A DNA stretch of 64,000 nucleotides from Synechococcus sp. CBW1108 (GCF_015840335.1 NZ_CP060395.1:1488001-1552000), one strand, 5' to 3'. Numbered from the stretch's first letter, positions 34,904-43,145 are shown. Notes: generated by a model not told the origin, from the sequence alone. Made by a program: numbers and translations.

Positions 34904-35149
34904 TCAGCGTTCACGATCAGCGCGGATCAGATCTTCCGGTGCCTGCTGCCATGCCAGCGACTCTCGCCCTTGCCAGTGCCGCGCGATGCGCTCCAGGGCC
35001 AGCAGGCGCCGCTGGCGGGGATCACCACCCACCAGTGCTTCCAGATCCACCAGGGCCTGCTGGCTGAGGCTGCGCTTGTTCAGGCTGGCTCGCCGCTGCA
35101 ACAAACGATGCAGGGGGTCTGGCAAGTCGCGGATCTGAAGCGACGGCAT
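34904..35149 (-). CDS. FitA-like antitoxin (VapB), duplicated cassette copy 1
   Basis: 81 residues from ATG 35149 (MPSLQIRDLPDPLHRLLQRR). A ribbon-helix-helix head is followed by SLSQQALVDLEALVGGDPRQ and the C-terminal A-P-E-D-L-I-R-A-D-R-E-R arm. The protein is identical to the 41845 copy apart from a codon upstream of the start. The operator at 35189 lies 40 nt upstream. Confidence 0.88.
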   Translation of the reverse strand: MPSLQIRDLPDPLHRLLQRRASLNKRSLSQQALVDLEALVGGDPRQRRLLALERIARHWQGRESLAWQQAPEDLIRADRER

Positions 35150-35188
35150 CGACACACCCAACGCAGTGATCCAAGTTTAATCCTTAAG

Positions 35189-35205
35189 CATGCATTTTTC
35201 ATGCA
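35189..35205 (-). promoter_or_regulatory. Probable vapB operator, TGCATG-N5-TGCATG
   Basis: TGCATG-AAAAA-TGCATG on the minus strand, upstream of vapB. It is shared with 6393 and 42130. Confidence 0.6.
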
Positions 35206-35221
35206 CCGGACATGAGAACGG

Positions 35222-35820
35222 TCATGCAGGCATCGCGATGATTTGCTCTGCGCTGAAGTAATGAAATCGTTGAGCCAGCATAGGCAGCACAACCGTGTCC
35301 AGATCAGGGCGGCTGGCGAGGATCTGCTGACTGCTGCCCGCTATTTCGCTCTCAGGGCGCACTGGCAGGGTGAGCAGGTTGAGCAGCGGATCGAGATCTT
35401 GCTGCTGGCTCAAGGCCTCCAGGCTGATCCAGTGCACTTCCTGCAAAACTGCCTGCAGCAGCCGGGGCGGATTGGATGGTCCCAGTCTCAGGCGGTGATG
35501 GGGCGTAATCACCACCACCTCCAGGTGCTCCACCCTGGGGTGACGCTGCACAAAGCGCAGGCTCTGGGCTGAGAGGCGCCTGTGGAAACCTGAATCCGGG
35601 TGCATTTGCACCTCCAGCAGCACCACCGGACACCCTGGGCCAGAGCACGCCATCGAGGCGATGGCTGAGCTCTTTCAATTCAAGGGCTTGAAAGCGATAG
35701 AGCCGATCGCCGGGGGCGCCTGGGTCGAGGCCCAGCGCGTTGGCGGCGGCGGCTGAGCCGGGCAGCAGTGAGCGGATCAGATCCGGGGCGCTCTGGAAGA
35801 CGCGGTAGTACCAGCGGTCG
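35222..35820 (-). pseudogene. DUF2887 gene disrupted by vapBC insertion, a deletion and a start insertion
   Basis: Three lesions are visible. About 30 bp replaces the GTG-A-A-C start region near 35820-35850 (bringing in an in-frame TAG). About 35 bp is missing after D-G-V-L-W-P-R, shifting the frame before P-V-V-L-L-E-V-Q-M-H-P-D. The body then reads through V-L-P-M-L-A-Q-R-F-H-Y-F-S-A-E-Q-I-I-A-M-P-A-stop, where the vapBC cassette begins. The same central deletion occurs in the 40184 copy, so the two share a damaged ancestor. Confidence 0.8.
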
Positions 35821-36038
35821 GTGTGTGGCCTCCGGCCGACTTTGTCTACACTGGCTGCGGGCGCTTGCTGGCGAAAAGGTAGCCGCGGCTTGAGGGTGGG
35901 GCTGCAGCCCGTGCGGGGATTGGTGGCGCTGGGTGTTGCTGGGGTGCGGGGGCCTCGGGGTTTGTTCGGGCTGGGGCGCCTGGCGGCTCAGGGGGAAGCC
36001 CCGGCCGTAGGCGAAGCCTTCTCCGCAGGAGTTGCCCT

Positions 36039-36296
36039 TCAGTCTCCCAGGCCCACAGGAAGCTGCTGCTTGATCGGTTCTGCCAGGAGGCGGCCCAGTG
36101 CTCCTGGATCGATGATGTCGAGGCAGAGCAGGGTGGGGCCGATGAATTCCATGGTGTAACCGTCGGCCTCCACCACCAGATCGGGGATCCCCTGGAGCGT
36201 GGGATGGCGAAACAGGATCGCGCCGGTGTCTGGATCCACCGACTGGCGCATGTTCCGCAACTGATCCGGCAGGGTCAACGGTTCAGAAACAGCCAT
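36039..36296 (-). CDS. Small acidic partner protein of a DUF4258-like gene, copy 2
   Basis: 85 residues, MAVSEPLTLPDQLRNMRQ, then GAILFRHPTLQGIPDLVVEA and F-I-G-P-T-L-L-C-L-D-I-I-D-P. It is about two thirds identical to the 7644 protein. Its ATG lies 22 nt inside the upstream frame's end. Function unknown. Confidence 0.65.
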   Translation of the reverse strand: MAVSEPLTLPDQLRNMRQSVDPDTGAILFRHPTLQGIPDLVVEADGYTMEFIGPTLLCLDIIDPGALGRLLAEPIKQQLPVGLGD

Positions 36297-36531
36297 CGTC
36301 CTCCGGCCCGGCGGGCCTGCACCGTTCTTTGGTCGGTTGGATACACCGTAATCACCCTGGTGTCATCGGGAGTGAGCACGGCCACCCAGGGGCGATCCAG
36401 AAACTCGAACACCCGTGCCCGGCCGCATCACGCACAAGCTCGGGGTTGACCCCATAGAGCGCGCATTTCTCGAGGGCGAGCCCGATCGCTTCATGCACGC
36501 GCTCCACCACCCCATTGAACTGACGCGTCAC
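36275..36531 (-). pseudogene. DUF4258-like gene with one frameshift
   Basis: From GTG 36531: V-T-R-Q-F-N-G-V-V-E-R-V-H-E-A, then EKCALYGVNPELVRDAAG; a one-base loss near 36420 changes frame, after which V-F-E-F-L-D-R, PWVAVLTPDDTRVITVYPT and D-Q-R-T-V-Q-A-R-R-A-G-G-R-W-L-F follow. The family looks like DUF4258 (small RelE/BrnT-like fold proteins); this assignment is tentative. A 5'-complete but internally deleted copy is at 54505-54629. Confidence 0.6.
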
Positions 36532-36711
36532 GACCTGTGCTGGCAATGAATGGTGGCCAAGGCTGCAGCCCGTGCGGAGCTTGCTGCGTGTGGAGCTTCG
36601 TTGGCTGGTGGCGGCTGAGTGGTTTGTTCGGGCTGGGACGCCTGGCGGCTCAGGGGGAAGCCAGCCGCCATGCCAATTTGGGCGCCTCCTCGAGTTTGTA
36701 CAGCCTGAATC

Positions 36712-36743
36712 TGTACAGCTGTACAGACTCCTGCACAGTTGCA
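36712..36743 (-). promoter_or_regulatory. Bipartite palindromic leader element with an extra half-site
   Basis: TGTACAGCTGTACA plus TGCACAGTTGCA, as at 33128. Here an additional TTTGTACAGCCTGAATC lies just before it (from 36695), like a partial duplication of the first half-site. Confidence 0.6.
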
Positions 36744-36757
36744 AATCAGAGGGGGAA

Positions 36758-36950
36758 CTAGGTGTTGCGCATAGAGAAGGGCAGGTTGCCGGGCAGCCGC
36801 CATACACGGAGCATCTGGCCGCGCTTGAGGGCTGGGTCGTAGGTGGTTCGTTCCAGCTGGGTTCGGATGGGGCCGATGATCCCCACCCGCTCCCAGCGGC
36901 AGATCTCGAAGCTCCCATCCTTGAGCCCCTCTTCGCTGCCTGCTCGCTAA
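36758..36950 (-). pseudogene. C-terminal remnant of an unrecognised protein
   Basis: One minus frame reads K-D-G-S-F-E-I-C-R-W-E-R-V-G-I-I-G-P-I-R, T-T-Y-D-P-A-L-K-R-G-Q-M-L-R-V and WRLPGNLPFSMRNT-stop. It looks like a genuine protein end. Its upstream part is missing where the IS3 element begins, so the insertion probably truncated it. Confidence 0.5.
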
Positions 36951-37000
36951 GGCTCCTGGTGCGGTGACTTTCAGGAAAGTTGTCACTCCTTGGCTGCCAT

Positions 37001-38153
37001 TCAGGCGGCCTTGATTAAGGGTAGCGCCAGGACCGGATCGGGCTCTTCTGTTGGCTTGTTTATCCACACTTCTGCCGGTTGATTCCAGCAGCGGGTGGCA
37101 CCGCTCCAGCGCGTTGGATTGGCACGGCGGGCGGCCTCGTAGACATCAGTGCGCTGCTGGCAAATTGCCGCGGCAGCCCCACTGTGGCGCTGGTGGGGCG
37201 TCACGAATTTGATCGCGCTGTGGTGGTGCCGGTGGTTGTACCAATCCACAAATGCTGCCACCCATTCACAGGCCTCGCCCTTGCTGGCAAAGGGCCGGCT
37301 CGGGTAATCAGGCCGGTATTTGACCGTACGGAACAGGGATTCCGAGTACGGGTTGTCGTTTGAGACCCTTGGCCGGGAGAAGGATCTGAGCACGCCCATC
37401 TCCTCGAGCCGTGATTCCAGCGTGGCCCCACGCATTGCATTGCCGTTGTCGGCGTGGAGTATTAGGGGCTGCTGCTGGCACTGGCGGCTGCCAAAGCCGC
37501 TGGGGCGGTGGTAGCGCTCCTTGAGGCAGGCCCGCTGCACCAGATCCGCTGCGATCTGGGCCGATTCCACCTCGGCCACATCCCATGCCACCACTTTGCG
37601 GCTCCAGACATCGACCACCAAATAGAGGTAGAGCCACACACCTCGCACCGTGGTCGGCAGAAAGGTGATGTCCCAGCTCCAAACCTGGTTCGGGCCATCC
37701 GCCCTGAGGCGCGGCACCGAGCGCGGTTCTTGAGGCAGCCTGGCCCTCCCCCGGCGGTGGCACTGACCCGCCTGGTGCAGCACCCGATAGAAGCTGCTCT
37801 CTGAAGCAATAAAGAGCTTTTGATCGGACAGTGCCGGCACGATCTGCCCTGGCGGCAGCGCGGCGTACTCCGGCTGGTTGCACGTCAGCAGGATTCGCTG
37901 GCGCTCTTCCTCGCTCAGGCGGTGACCCACCAGGCGAGCACTGCCTTTACGGCGATCCACGCCGTCCCCATCACCCAGGAAGGCTTTCCGCCAGCGTTTG
38001 AGGGTGCGCAGGCAGATGCCGATCACACCACAGGCCCTCACCAGGCCGGCGCCCGCAGCATTGGCCTCCCCGATCAGCTCGATCACCTTCCGCCGGTGCA
38101 CGGCGCTGGTCAGCCTTCCGCGTCCTCCGAACAGAAGGCATCCCACTTTTTTT
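37001..38153 (-). CDS. IS3-family transposase OrfB (DDE integrase domain)
   Basis: About 380 residues. VHRRKVIELIGEANAAGAGL begins the HTH_21-like part. The rve catalytic core follows with VWSWDITFLPTTVRGVWLYL (first Asp), I-L-H-A-D-N-G-N-A-M-R-G (second Asp) and SNDNPYSESLFRTVKYRPDY (Glu), giving D-D-E. It has no ATG of its own in the 5' part. Expression is expected by -1 frameshifting from orfA at the A7G run (38147-38153); GTG 38101 is an alternative internal start. Confidence 0.88.
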
Positions 38154-38616
38154 GCAGCACCAGCAAAGCCGCCATCTCCGCCATGGCCTTCTCCTTGCGC
38201 TGCAGCTCCTTTTTTAGGGCTTTGATCTCCCGCTGGTCCTGGGCGCGGAGCTTCTCGAGCTCCTTCTGTTCGGCCATCGTCAGCACCGGCTTGGCGTTGG
38301 CATCCTGGGCCGCCTGCCGCCAACGGCTCACCTGCTCAGGGAACAGGCCCCGCTCGCGGCAGTAGGCGCTGAGTTCGGTGGCATTGAGCCCGGCGCTTTC
38401 CAGCACCACCGTGAACTTGTCGGCGGCGTTCCAGCCCTCTGGTTCCTTCTCGGATGCCGGCACCACCTCTCCCTGCAACCGCCAGGCCTTCCTCCATTTG
38501 TAGAGGGTCATCACGTGGATGCCCAGCTCCTCTGAAATCCGGGCAACGCTCTGCCTGTGGGGCGGGTGCATCCGTCTCCTCACATCAGCCTTAACGGCCT
38601 CGCTGTATCGGCGCAT
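38110..38616 (-). CDS. IS3-family transposase OrfA
   Basis: 168 residues with a helix-turn-helix (R-I-S-E-E-L-G-I-H-V-M-T-L-Y-K-W-R-K) that binds the element ends, a second one near 80 (LNATELSAYCRERGLFPEQV), and a leucine-zipper-like coiled coil (ELEKLRAQDQREIKALKKEL). The last part, L-Q-K-K-W-D-A-F, is encoded by CAAAAAAAGTGG, the classic slippery site for the OrfAB fusion. Confidence 0.88.
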   Translation of the reverse strand: MRRYSEAVKADVRRRMHPPHRQSVARISEELGIHVMTLYKWRKAWRLQGEVVPASEKEPEGWNAADKFTVVLESAGLNATELSAYCRERGLFPEQVSRWRQAAQDANAKPVLTMAEQKELEKLRAQDQREIKALKKELQRKEKAMAEMAALLVLQKKWDAFCSEDAEG

Positions 38617-38696
38617 TGGTCATGTCCTCAAGCCCCCGGATGGATGGATCAAAGGGGTGACATCTTTCCTGAAACCGGGGGGTGCAAGGTGACTGG

Positions 38697-39347
38697 TCAT
38701 CCCACCAAGCCCCAGCCGTGGGCATCGAGGATCTCCAACACGGCAGGTTCTGGGGAGATTGCAGGCCAATGCATCAGATCGCCGAGGCATTCCTCCTCCC
38801 AGGCATCGGTGCAACGCTCGTAAAGCGCCAGGTTGGTGCCGCGGGGCAACAGGCGCGAGGGATAGAGCAGCCCATCGGGTTCCTCAGCGGCATCGTGCCA
38901 CCAGCTCGACCAGGCCTGGCACACCGGCAACTGCTCGCGGTTGCTGAGCAGCTGGGCATCCAGGTTCAGGCGGGCCAGGGCCGCCCCCCTGAGATCCAAC
39001 ACCTGCAGATCACGGCGAGCCGTGAGCCTGGCAATGCAGCGCTCCTCCAGTTCCTGGCGGCTGAGGAACTTCACGGCCGCAGGCAGGTGGCTGGCCATCA
39101 CCTGATGGCCAAAAGTTTCAGCAAAGGCCGTCTCTAGATCGCCCGCCACATAGAGCACGCCAAAGGCGGCATCCGGTGCATTCCAGCGGCCCTGCCCATG
39201 GCGTCCCCAGTGCAGCGCACTGGGGTGGCGGCAGCGATGGATCCGAATCCACTGGCTACCGGCAGCAATTCGCAGCAGGCGCAGTCCTTGGGCCTGCTGC
39301 GTCGGCGGCAGCGGCAGGCGCACGTCAGCGAGCCAATTGGCAGCCAA
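38697..39347 (-). CDS. RES-domain toxin
   Basis: 216 residues. I-R-I-H-R-C-R-H-P-S-A-L-H-W (Arg), G-Q-G-R-W-N-A-P-D (G-R-W-N box), V-L-Y-V-A-G-D-L-E-T-A-F-A-E-T-F (Tyr and Glu) and DGLLYPSRLLPRGTNLALYE (the L-x-Y-P-S-R region) are the RES landmarks of NAD+-consuming toxins. The domain is complete, unlike the 4383 copy. Its start overlaps the antitoxin end by 23 nt. Confidence 0.82.
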   Translation of the reverse strand: MAANWLADVRLPLPPTQQAQGLRLLRIAAGSQWIRIHRCRHPSALHWGRHGQGRWNAPDAAFGVLYVAGDLETAFAETFGHQVMASHLPAAVKFLSRQELEERCIARLTARRDLQVLDLRGAALARLNLDAQLLSNREQLPVCQAWSSWWHDAAEEPDGLLYPSRLLPRGTNLALYERCTDAWEEECLGDLMHWPAISPEPAVLEILDAHGWGLVG

Positions 39348-40002
39348 ACTGGCGTGCCTTACGGCTCACCTCCTCCAGTGCCAGCGGTTCCGCTCTGCAC
39401 AGCAGAGCGGCCGGGGTGTCGCCCAGCGCAGGGTCAGGGCTCAGCAGAAAGCGCACCTGGGCCGGGCCGCTGTCGGTATCGAGCAGGGGCAACACCGCTT
39501 CCAGGGCTGGCCACACCCGCCCGCCCGCCAGGTCGAACTGAAAGGCCGGATACACGGTGTGTTTGCCATGGCGCCAACCGAGCAGCCGCTTGCGATCGCG
39601 CCGCTTGCGCACTCCCTCGCCACTCAGCCCGAGCAGCTGCTGCACCTCTGCGGAGCTGAGGCTGCCGCCGCTGGACTTGAGCAGCTGGGCTAGGGCCTGC
39701 TCGCCCCGCAGCCGTAGCAGCGCGTGCCGCGGCGGTGGCGTGGGCTCCAAGCGCCAGGCCTCGATCACCAGCTCTGTGAGCAGACTGAGGTCGTCGAGGG
39801 TCACGGGAGCCTGCCGATGGCTCATCGCCTGTACAGGCCCTCCCGGCGAGGCCAGTTTGCTGAGTACCAACTGATTCACGCGCAGCAGCAACGCGCTCGC
39901 TTGGGGGTCGCCCGCAAGTACAGACGCAGGCCCCGACTCCTGAACAGCCATGACGGCAACCTCGAGCTTGCTGGGCGGGTTGGCTTTGTCAGTATGGCGC
40001 AC
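39325..40002 (-). CDS. Antitoxin partner of the RES toxin
   Basis: 225 residues; ATG 39951 (MAVQESGPASVL) is an alternative start. The segment SSAEVQQLLGLSGEGVRKRR is a helix-turn-helix, and GWRHGKHTVYPAFQFD with V-R-F-L-L-S-P-D-P-A-L-G and P-A-A-L-L resembles the toxin-binding half of RES-associated antitoxins (a W....YP.FQF motif followed by P...L). Position and overlap support the pairing. Confidence 0.75.
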   Translation of the reverse strand: MRHTDKANPPSKLEVAVMAVQESGPASVLAGDPQASALLLRVNQLVLSKLASPGGPVQAMSHRQAPVTLDDLSLLTELVIEAWRLEPTPPPRHALLRLRGEQALAQLLKSSGGSLSSAEVQQLLGLSGEGVRKRRDRKRLLGWRHGKHTVYPAFQFDLAGGRVWPALEAVLPLLDTDSGPAQVRFLLSPDPALGDTPAALLCRAEPLALEEVSRKARQFGCQLAR

Positions 40003-40134
40003 TGATCAGGACAAAGCCAACTGGGTTGGGTTGATGGCCTGGGGTTCGGTGGCACCGGGGTTCGTTCCGGTTGGGCAGCTTTGCGGCTCAGGGGGTAGCC
40101 AGCCGCCATGCCAATTTGGGCGCCTCCATGAGTT

Positions 40135-40166
40135 TGTACAGCTGTACAGACTCCTGCACAGTTGCA
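40135..40166 (-). promoter_or_regulatory. Bipartite palindromic leader element
   Basis: TGTACAGCTGTACA plus TGCACAGTTGCA, between the 3' end of the 40184 gene and a leftover leader (M-A-A-G-Y-P-L-S-R-K) without gene body at 39990-40108. Confidence 0.65.
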
Positions 40167-40183
40167 AAAACAGAGGGGCCGCC

Positions 40184-41075
40184 TCAAGTGTTTCCCGCCA
40201 GCCAGGCGGCCAGGTCGGCCGGGCCCTGGAAGTCGAGCAGGGCGTCGGCCAATGATTCCAGCTGCTCCAGCGGCAGGGCCTGGATCTGGGCGGTGGTGGC
40301 TTCGCTGAGGGGGCAGCAGCGGCGGTTGAGTTGGCGGAGAGTCATCTTGGCGGCTTCGCGGTCTTCGCCCTCCTGGAGTCCCTCTTGTAGCCCCTTCTGG
40401 CGGCCTTCTTGGCGGCCTTCGGCAAGCCAGTCCTGTACCGCCCGGGTGTGGCGGATCTCCTCAATGGGGATGCCGGCAATCACCATGATTTGCGCCGCAC
40501 TGAAGTAAGGAAACCGTTGAGCCAGCGTAGGCAGCACAACCGTGTCCAGATCAGGGCGGCTGGCGAGGATCTGCTGGCTGCTGGCGGGCAGCTCGCTTTC
40601 GGGTCTCACCGGCAAGGTGAGCAGGTTCAGCAGCGGATCGAGATCTGGCTGCTGGCTCAGCTTCTCCAGGCTGATCCAGTGCACCTCCTCCAAAACTGCC
40701 TGCAGCAGCCGGGGCGGATTGGATGGACCTAGTCTCAGGCGGTGATGGGGCGTAATCACCACCACCTCCAGGTGTTCCACCCTGGGGTGACGCTGCACAA
40801 AGAGCAGGCTCTGGGCTGAGAGGCGCCTGTGGAAATCTGAATCCGGGTGCATCTGTACCTCCAGGAGCACCACCGGACACCCTGGGCCAGAGCACGCCAT
40901 CGAGGCGGCGGCTGAGCTCCTTGATTTCAAGGGCTTGAAAGCGATAGAGCCGATCCCCTGGAGCGGCTGGGTTGAGGCCCAGCGCGTTGGCGGCGGCGGC
41001 TGAGCCGGGTAGCAGTGAGCGGATCAGGTCGGGGGCACTCTGGAAGACGCGGTAATACCAGCGGCCGGTATTCAC
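40184..41075 (-). pseudogene. DUF2887/DUF4351 gene with a central frameshifting deletion
   Basis: From GTG 41075 (V-N-T-G-R-W-Y-Y-R-V-F-Q-S-A-P) the frame stays open to R-R-L-D-G-V-L-W-P-R and then shifts where about 35 bp are missing. The other frame continues P-V-V-L-L-E-V-Q-M-H-P-D to an intact DUF4351 end (ALLDFQGPADLAAWLAGNT). An internal ATG at the deletion (M-A-C-S-G-P-G-C) could yield a shortened protein of about 235 residues that lacks the catalytic D-G motif. Confidence 0.8.
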
Positions 41076-41259
41076 TGGCTGCGGGCGCTTGCTGGCGAAA
41101 AGGTAGCCGCGGCCTGGGGTTGGGGCTGCAGCCCGTGCGGGGCCTGGTGGGTTTGGAGCCTCGTTAGCGGCAGGAGGCTGAGGGGTTTGTTCGGGCTGGG
41201 GCGCCTGGCGGCTCAGGGGGAAGCCAGCCGCCATGCCAATTTGGGCGCCTCTATGAGTT

Positions 41260-41291
41260 TGTACAGCTGTACAGACTCCTGCACAGTTGCA
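41260..41291 (-). promoter_or_regulatory. Bipartite palindromic leader element
   Basis: TGTACAGCTGTACA plus TGCACAGTTGCA; about 26 nt before an ATG (41234) whose M-A-A-G-F-P-L-S-R-Q frame continues in phase into the 40184 gene. Confidence 0.65.
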
Positions 41292-41307
41292 AATCAGATG
41301 GGCCGCC

Positions 41308-41480
41308 TCAAGCGTTTCCCGCCAGCCAGGACGCCAGGTCGGCCGGGCCCTGGAAGTCGAGCAGGGCCAGGATCTGGGCGGTGGTGGTTTCGCTCAAGGG
41401 GCCGCAGCGGCGGTTGGGTTGGCGGAGCTCCACCTTGGCGGCTTCGCGGGGGATGCTGGCCCCATCTGGGCCTTTAAAGT
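41308..41480 (-). pseudogene. DUF4351 fragment with a 45-bp internal deletion
   Basis: Reads E-A-A-K-V-E-L-R-Q-P-N-R-R-C-G-P-L-S-E, T-T-A-Q-I-L-A-L-L-D-F-Q-G-P-A-D-L. The residues Q-A-L-P-V-E-Q-L-E-A-L-A-D are missing between A-Q-I and L-L-D-F. The same deletion occurs at about 51490 and 55793. Confidence 0.75.
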
Positions 41481-41842
41481 CAGGGCAGCACCTGGTTGGC
41501 GAGCCGTTGCGGGCGTTGATCAGCCGTAAGGATCCGAGCGGCTTCCCGCCTAGCCAAAGCCAGGTAGAGGCAGTCATACACGGGATGGTCGAGATGGCAG
41601 GCCAACGCCAGCGCTTCCACCTGCAGCTCACGGTCTGGCTCGAGATGATCCACCAAGCTGCCGCTGCGCTGAAGTTTCCACAGGGCATTGGCCACCTCTG
41701 TGAGCATCAGCTCCGGGGCCAGCACCATTGAGGCCTCGGCGAGCTGCTCAGCCCAGCCTGCGGCCGCAGGGTCATGGCAAATCAGCCGCACCACAGCGGA
41801 GGCGTCGAGCACCAGTGTGCCTGCCCCTGCTTCAGTGGCCAT
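41480..41842 (-). CDS. VapC-type PIN toxin, duplicated cassette copy 2
   Basis: 120 residues with the complete PIN set (L-V-L-D-A-S-A-V-V, E-L-M-L-T-E-V-A-N-A-L-W, H-P-V-Y-D-C-L-Y-L, I-L-T-A-D-Q-R-P-Q). It differs from the 34539 copy at only a few positions and retains the normal Ala in the first motif, so it is the better candidate for an active toxin. Confidence 0.88.
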   Translation of the reverse strand: MATEAGAGTLVLDASAVVRLICHDPAAAGWAEQLAEASMVLAPELMLTEVANALWKLQRSGSLVDHLEPDRELQVEALALACHLDHPVYDCLYLALARREAARILTADQRPQRLANQVLP

Positions 41843-41844
41843 GG

Positions 41845-42090
41845 TCAGCGTTCACGATCAGCGCGGATCAGATCTTCCGGTGCCTGCTGCCATGCCAGCG
41901 ACTCTCGCCCTTGCCAGTGCCGCGCGATGCGCTCCAGGGCCAGCAGGCGCCGCTGGCGGGGATCACCACCCACCAGTGCTTCCAGATCCACCAGGGCCTG
42001 CTGGCTGAGGCTGCGCTTGTTCAGGCTGGCTCGCCGCTGCAACAAACGATGCAGGGGGTCTGGCAAGTCGCGGATCTGAAGCGACGGCAT
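41845..42090 (-). CDS. FitA-like antitoxin (VapB), duplicated cassette copy 2
   Basis: 81 residues, the same protein as the 34904 antitoxin from the ATG onward (MPSLQIRDLPDPLHRLLQRR). It could cross-neutralise both toxins. Confidence 0.88.
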   Translation of the reverse strand: MPSLQIRDLPDPLHRLLQRRASLNKRSLSQQALVDLEALVGGDPRQRRLLALERIARHWQGRESLAWQQAPEDLIRADRER

Positions 42091-42129
42091 CGACACATCC
42101 AACGCAGTGGACCAAGTTTAATCCTTAAG

Positions 42130-42146
42130 CATGCATTTCGCATGCA
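42130..42146 (-). promoter_or_regulatory. Probable vapB operator, TGCATG-N5-TGCATG
   Basis: TGCATG-CGAAA-TGCATG on the minus strand. Bases outside the hexamers differ from the 35189 site although the surrounding cassette is nearly identical, which suggests selection on the hexamers. Confidence 0.6.
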
Positions 42147-42336
42147 TCGATCATGAGAACGGTCATGCAGGCATCGCGATGATTTGTTCGTTCTGCTGAG
42201 CTCCGGAAATCGTTGTACCAACATAGGGAGGACCACCGAATCCTCATCGGAGCGGGCGGCACTGGCAGTGGCAACTCCACCCGCCTGGGGATGCATGGCT
42301 CCAGGGTTTGCAGCAGCGGAGCCGGCAACCAACGCT
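42147..42336 (-). pseudogene. DUF2887 scrap and repeat shared with 53415-53580
   Basis: Minus codons D-S-V-V-L-P-M-L-V-Q-R-F come from the DUF2887 body, cut at the vapBC cassette. From about 42235 the sequence is a near-identical copy of 53415-53580, which runs into the end of the HEPN gene. It marks a shared rearrangement junction. Confidence 0.6.
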
Positions 42337-42744
42337 TCAGCTGCGTGTCATCCCGAGGGCGAGGGTGATGAAGTCAAGCTGTTCATCGCGTGGGGCAGCT
42401 TGGAGCCCTGCCAGGCCGCGTTCAGCATCATCAGCAGCGCTCAAGGCTTCTCCCTGCTTGAAGCGAGCCGCTGGGTCGTAATCCGCTTGGTGCCGTAGTT
42501 CCTGTAATCGCGGGAAGGCCGCAAGAAATTGTGCCAACCCTTGGGAACAACCCTGGAGCTCCGGGCGGCTGCAGGCTTTCTTGGCCGTCAGGTGGTTGAG
42601 GTTTCGATGCACCCGCATCCAAGCAGCGGATTTCTGGGTGGCAGCCGTGCTGATGGATCGCCGTAGATCAGCTTGCCGGGGCCGGCGCTGATGCACGTTG
42701 GCCAGCTGGCGGGCCGTTGCGATCAGATCACTGGAGAGAGCCAC
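42337..42744 (-). CDS. HEPN-like protein, core probably deleted
   Basis: 135 residues from GTG 42744. A-L-S-S-D-L-I-A-T-A-R-Q-L-A and RRPRQADLRRSISTA are typical of small HEPN proteins at their start, and L-R-H-Q-A-D-Y-D-P-A-A-R-F with A-L-S-A-A-D-D-A-E is the typical C-terminal HEPN segment. The stretch between them lacks the expected Y-Y-A-L-F-H helix and instead reads A-T-Q-K-S-A-A-W-M-R, so part of the domain may be lost. HEPN proteins are often RNases in TA pairs. Confidence 0.6.
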   Translation of the reverse strand: MALSSDLIATARQLANVHQRRPRQADLRRSISTAATQKSAAWMRVHRNLNHLTAKKACSRPELQGCSQGLAQFLAAFPRLQELRHQADYDPAARFKQGEALSAADDAERGLAGLQAAPRDEQLDFITLALGMTRS

Positions 42745-43071
42745 TCACCAGTTCTCCGTGCCCAGGATCCGCTGGTCGTCGTGGAAGTCGTAGCGGAGGT
42801 GCGGAAAGCGGCGCTCCCCCATTTTCCAAAGAGCGCGGCTCACGGAGATGGTGCTCTGGCTGAGAATTTCTGGGTCGATGCCAGGCTTCACAAGCCGGAA
42901 CTTGAGGTGAACGAACAGCACCGGATCGCCATCGTGGTCGAGCCCTGGATTCACCAGCACCCCTTCCAGGCCCTGGCTGCTCAGGAGTTCCTTCAAAACG
43001 TCGCGGATCGTTTGCTCAACTTCCGCCGACACCGGATGGTCGAGATCGCGCTCGTAGGTGAAGGCCGTCAT
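42745..43071 (-). CDS. Conserved partner of the HEPN protein
   Basis: 108 residues from ATG 43071 (MTAFTYERDLDHPVSAEVEQ), with LEGVLVNPGLDHDGDPVLFV and WKMGERRFPHLRYDFHDDQR. I do not recognise a named domain. It is immediately followed by the HEPN-like gene (stop then GTG, no gap), an arrangement consistent with a two-gene TA-like operon. Whether it is the antitoxin is inferred from position only. Confidence 0.6.
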   Translation of the reverse strand: MTAFTYERDLDHPVSAEVEQTIRDVLKELLSSQGLEGVLVNPGLDHDGDPVLFVHLKFRLVKPGIDPEILSQSTISVSRALWKMGERRFPHLRYDFHDDQRILGTENW

Positions 43072-43145
43072 GGCGGTTGGGCTGCCAGGAACTATTAAAG
43101 AGATCGTAGGCAGGGTTGCGAAGGCTGAGCCGGTCACCGATCGAT

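Larger units (their letters stand above)
36967..38676 (-). mobile_element. IS3-family insertion sequence
   Basis: About 1.71 kb. Imperfect terminal inverted repeats are visible: TTTCAGGAAAGTTGTCACTC at the left (from 36969) and, read inward from the right end near 38676, TTTCAGGAAAGATGTCACCC. It contains orfA and orfB with an A7G slippery run. I could not define a target duplication with confidence. Confidence 0.8.

Noticed and set aside
36966-38680. A target-site duplication for the IS3 element
   Set aside because: The bases outside the inverted repeats do not give an unambiguous direct repeat.
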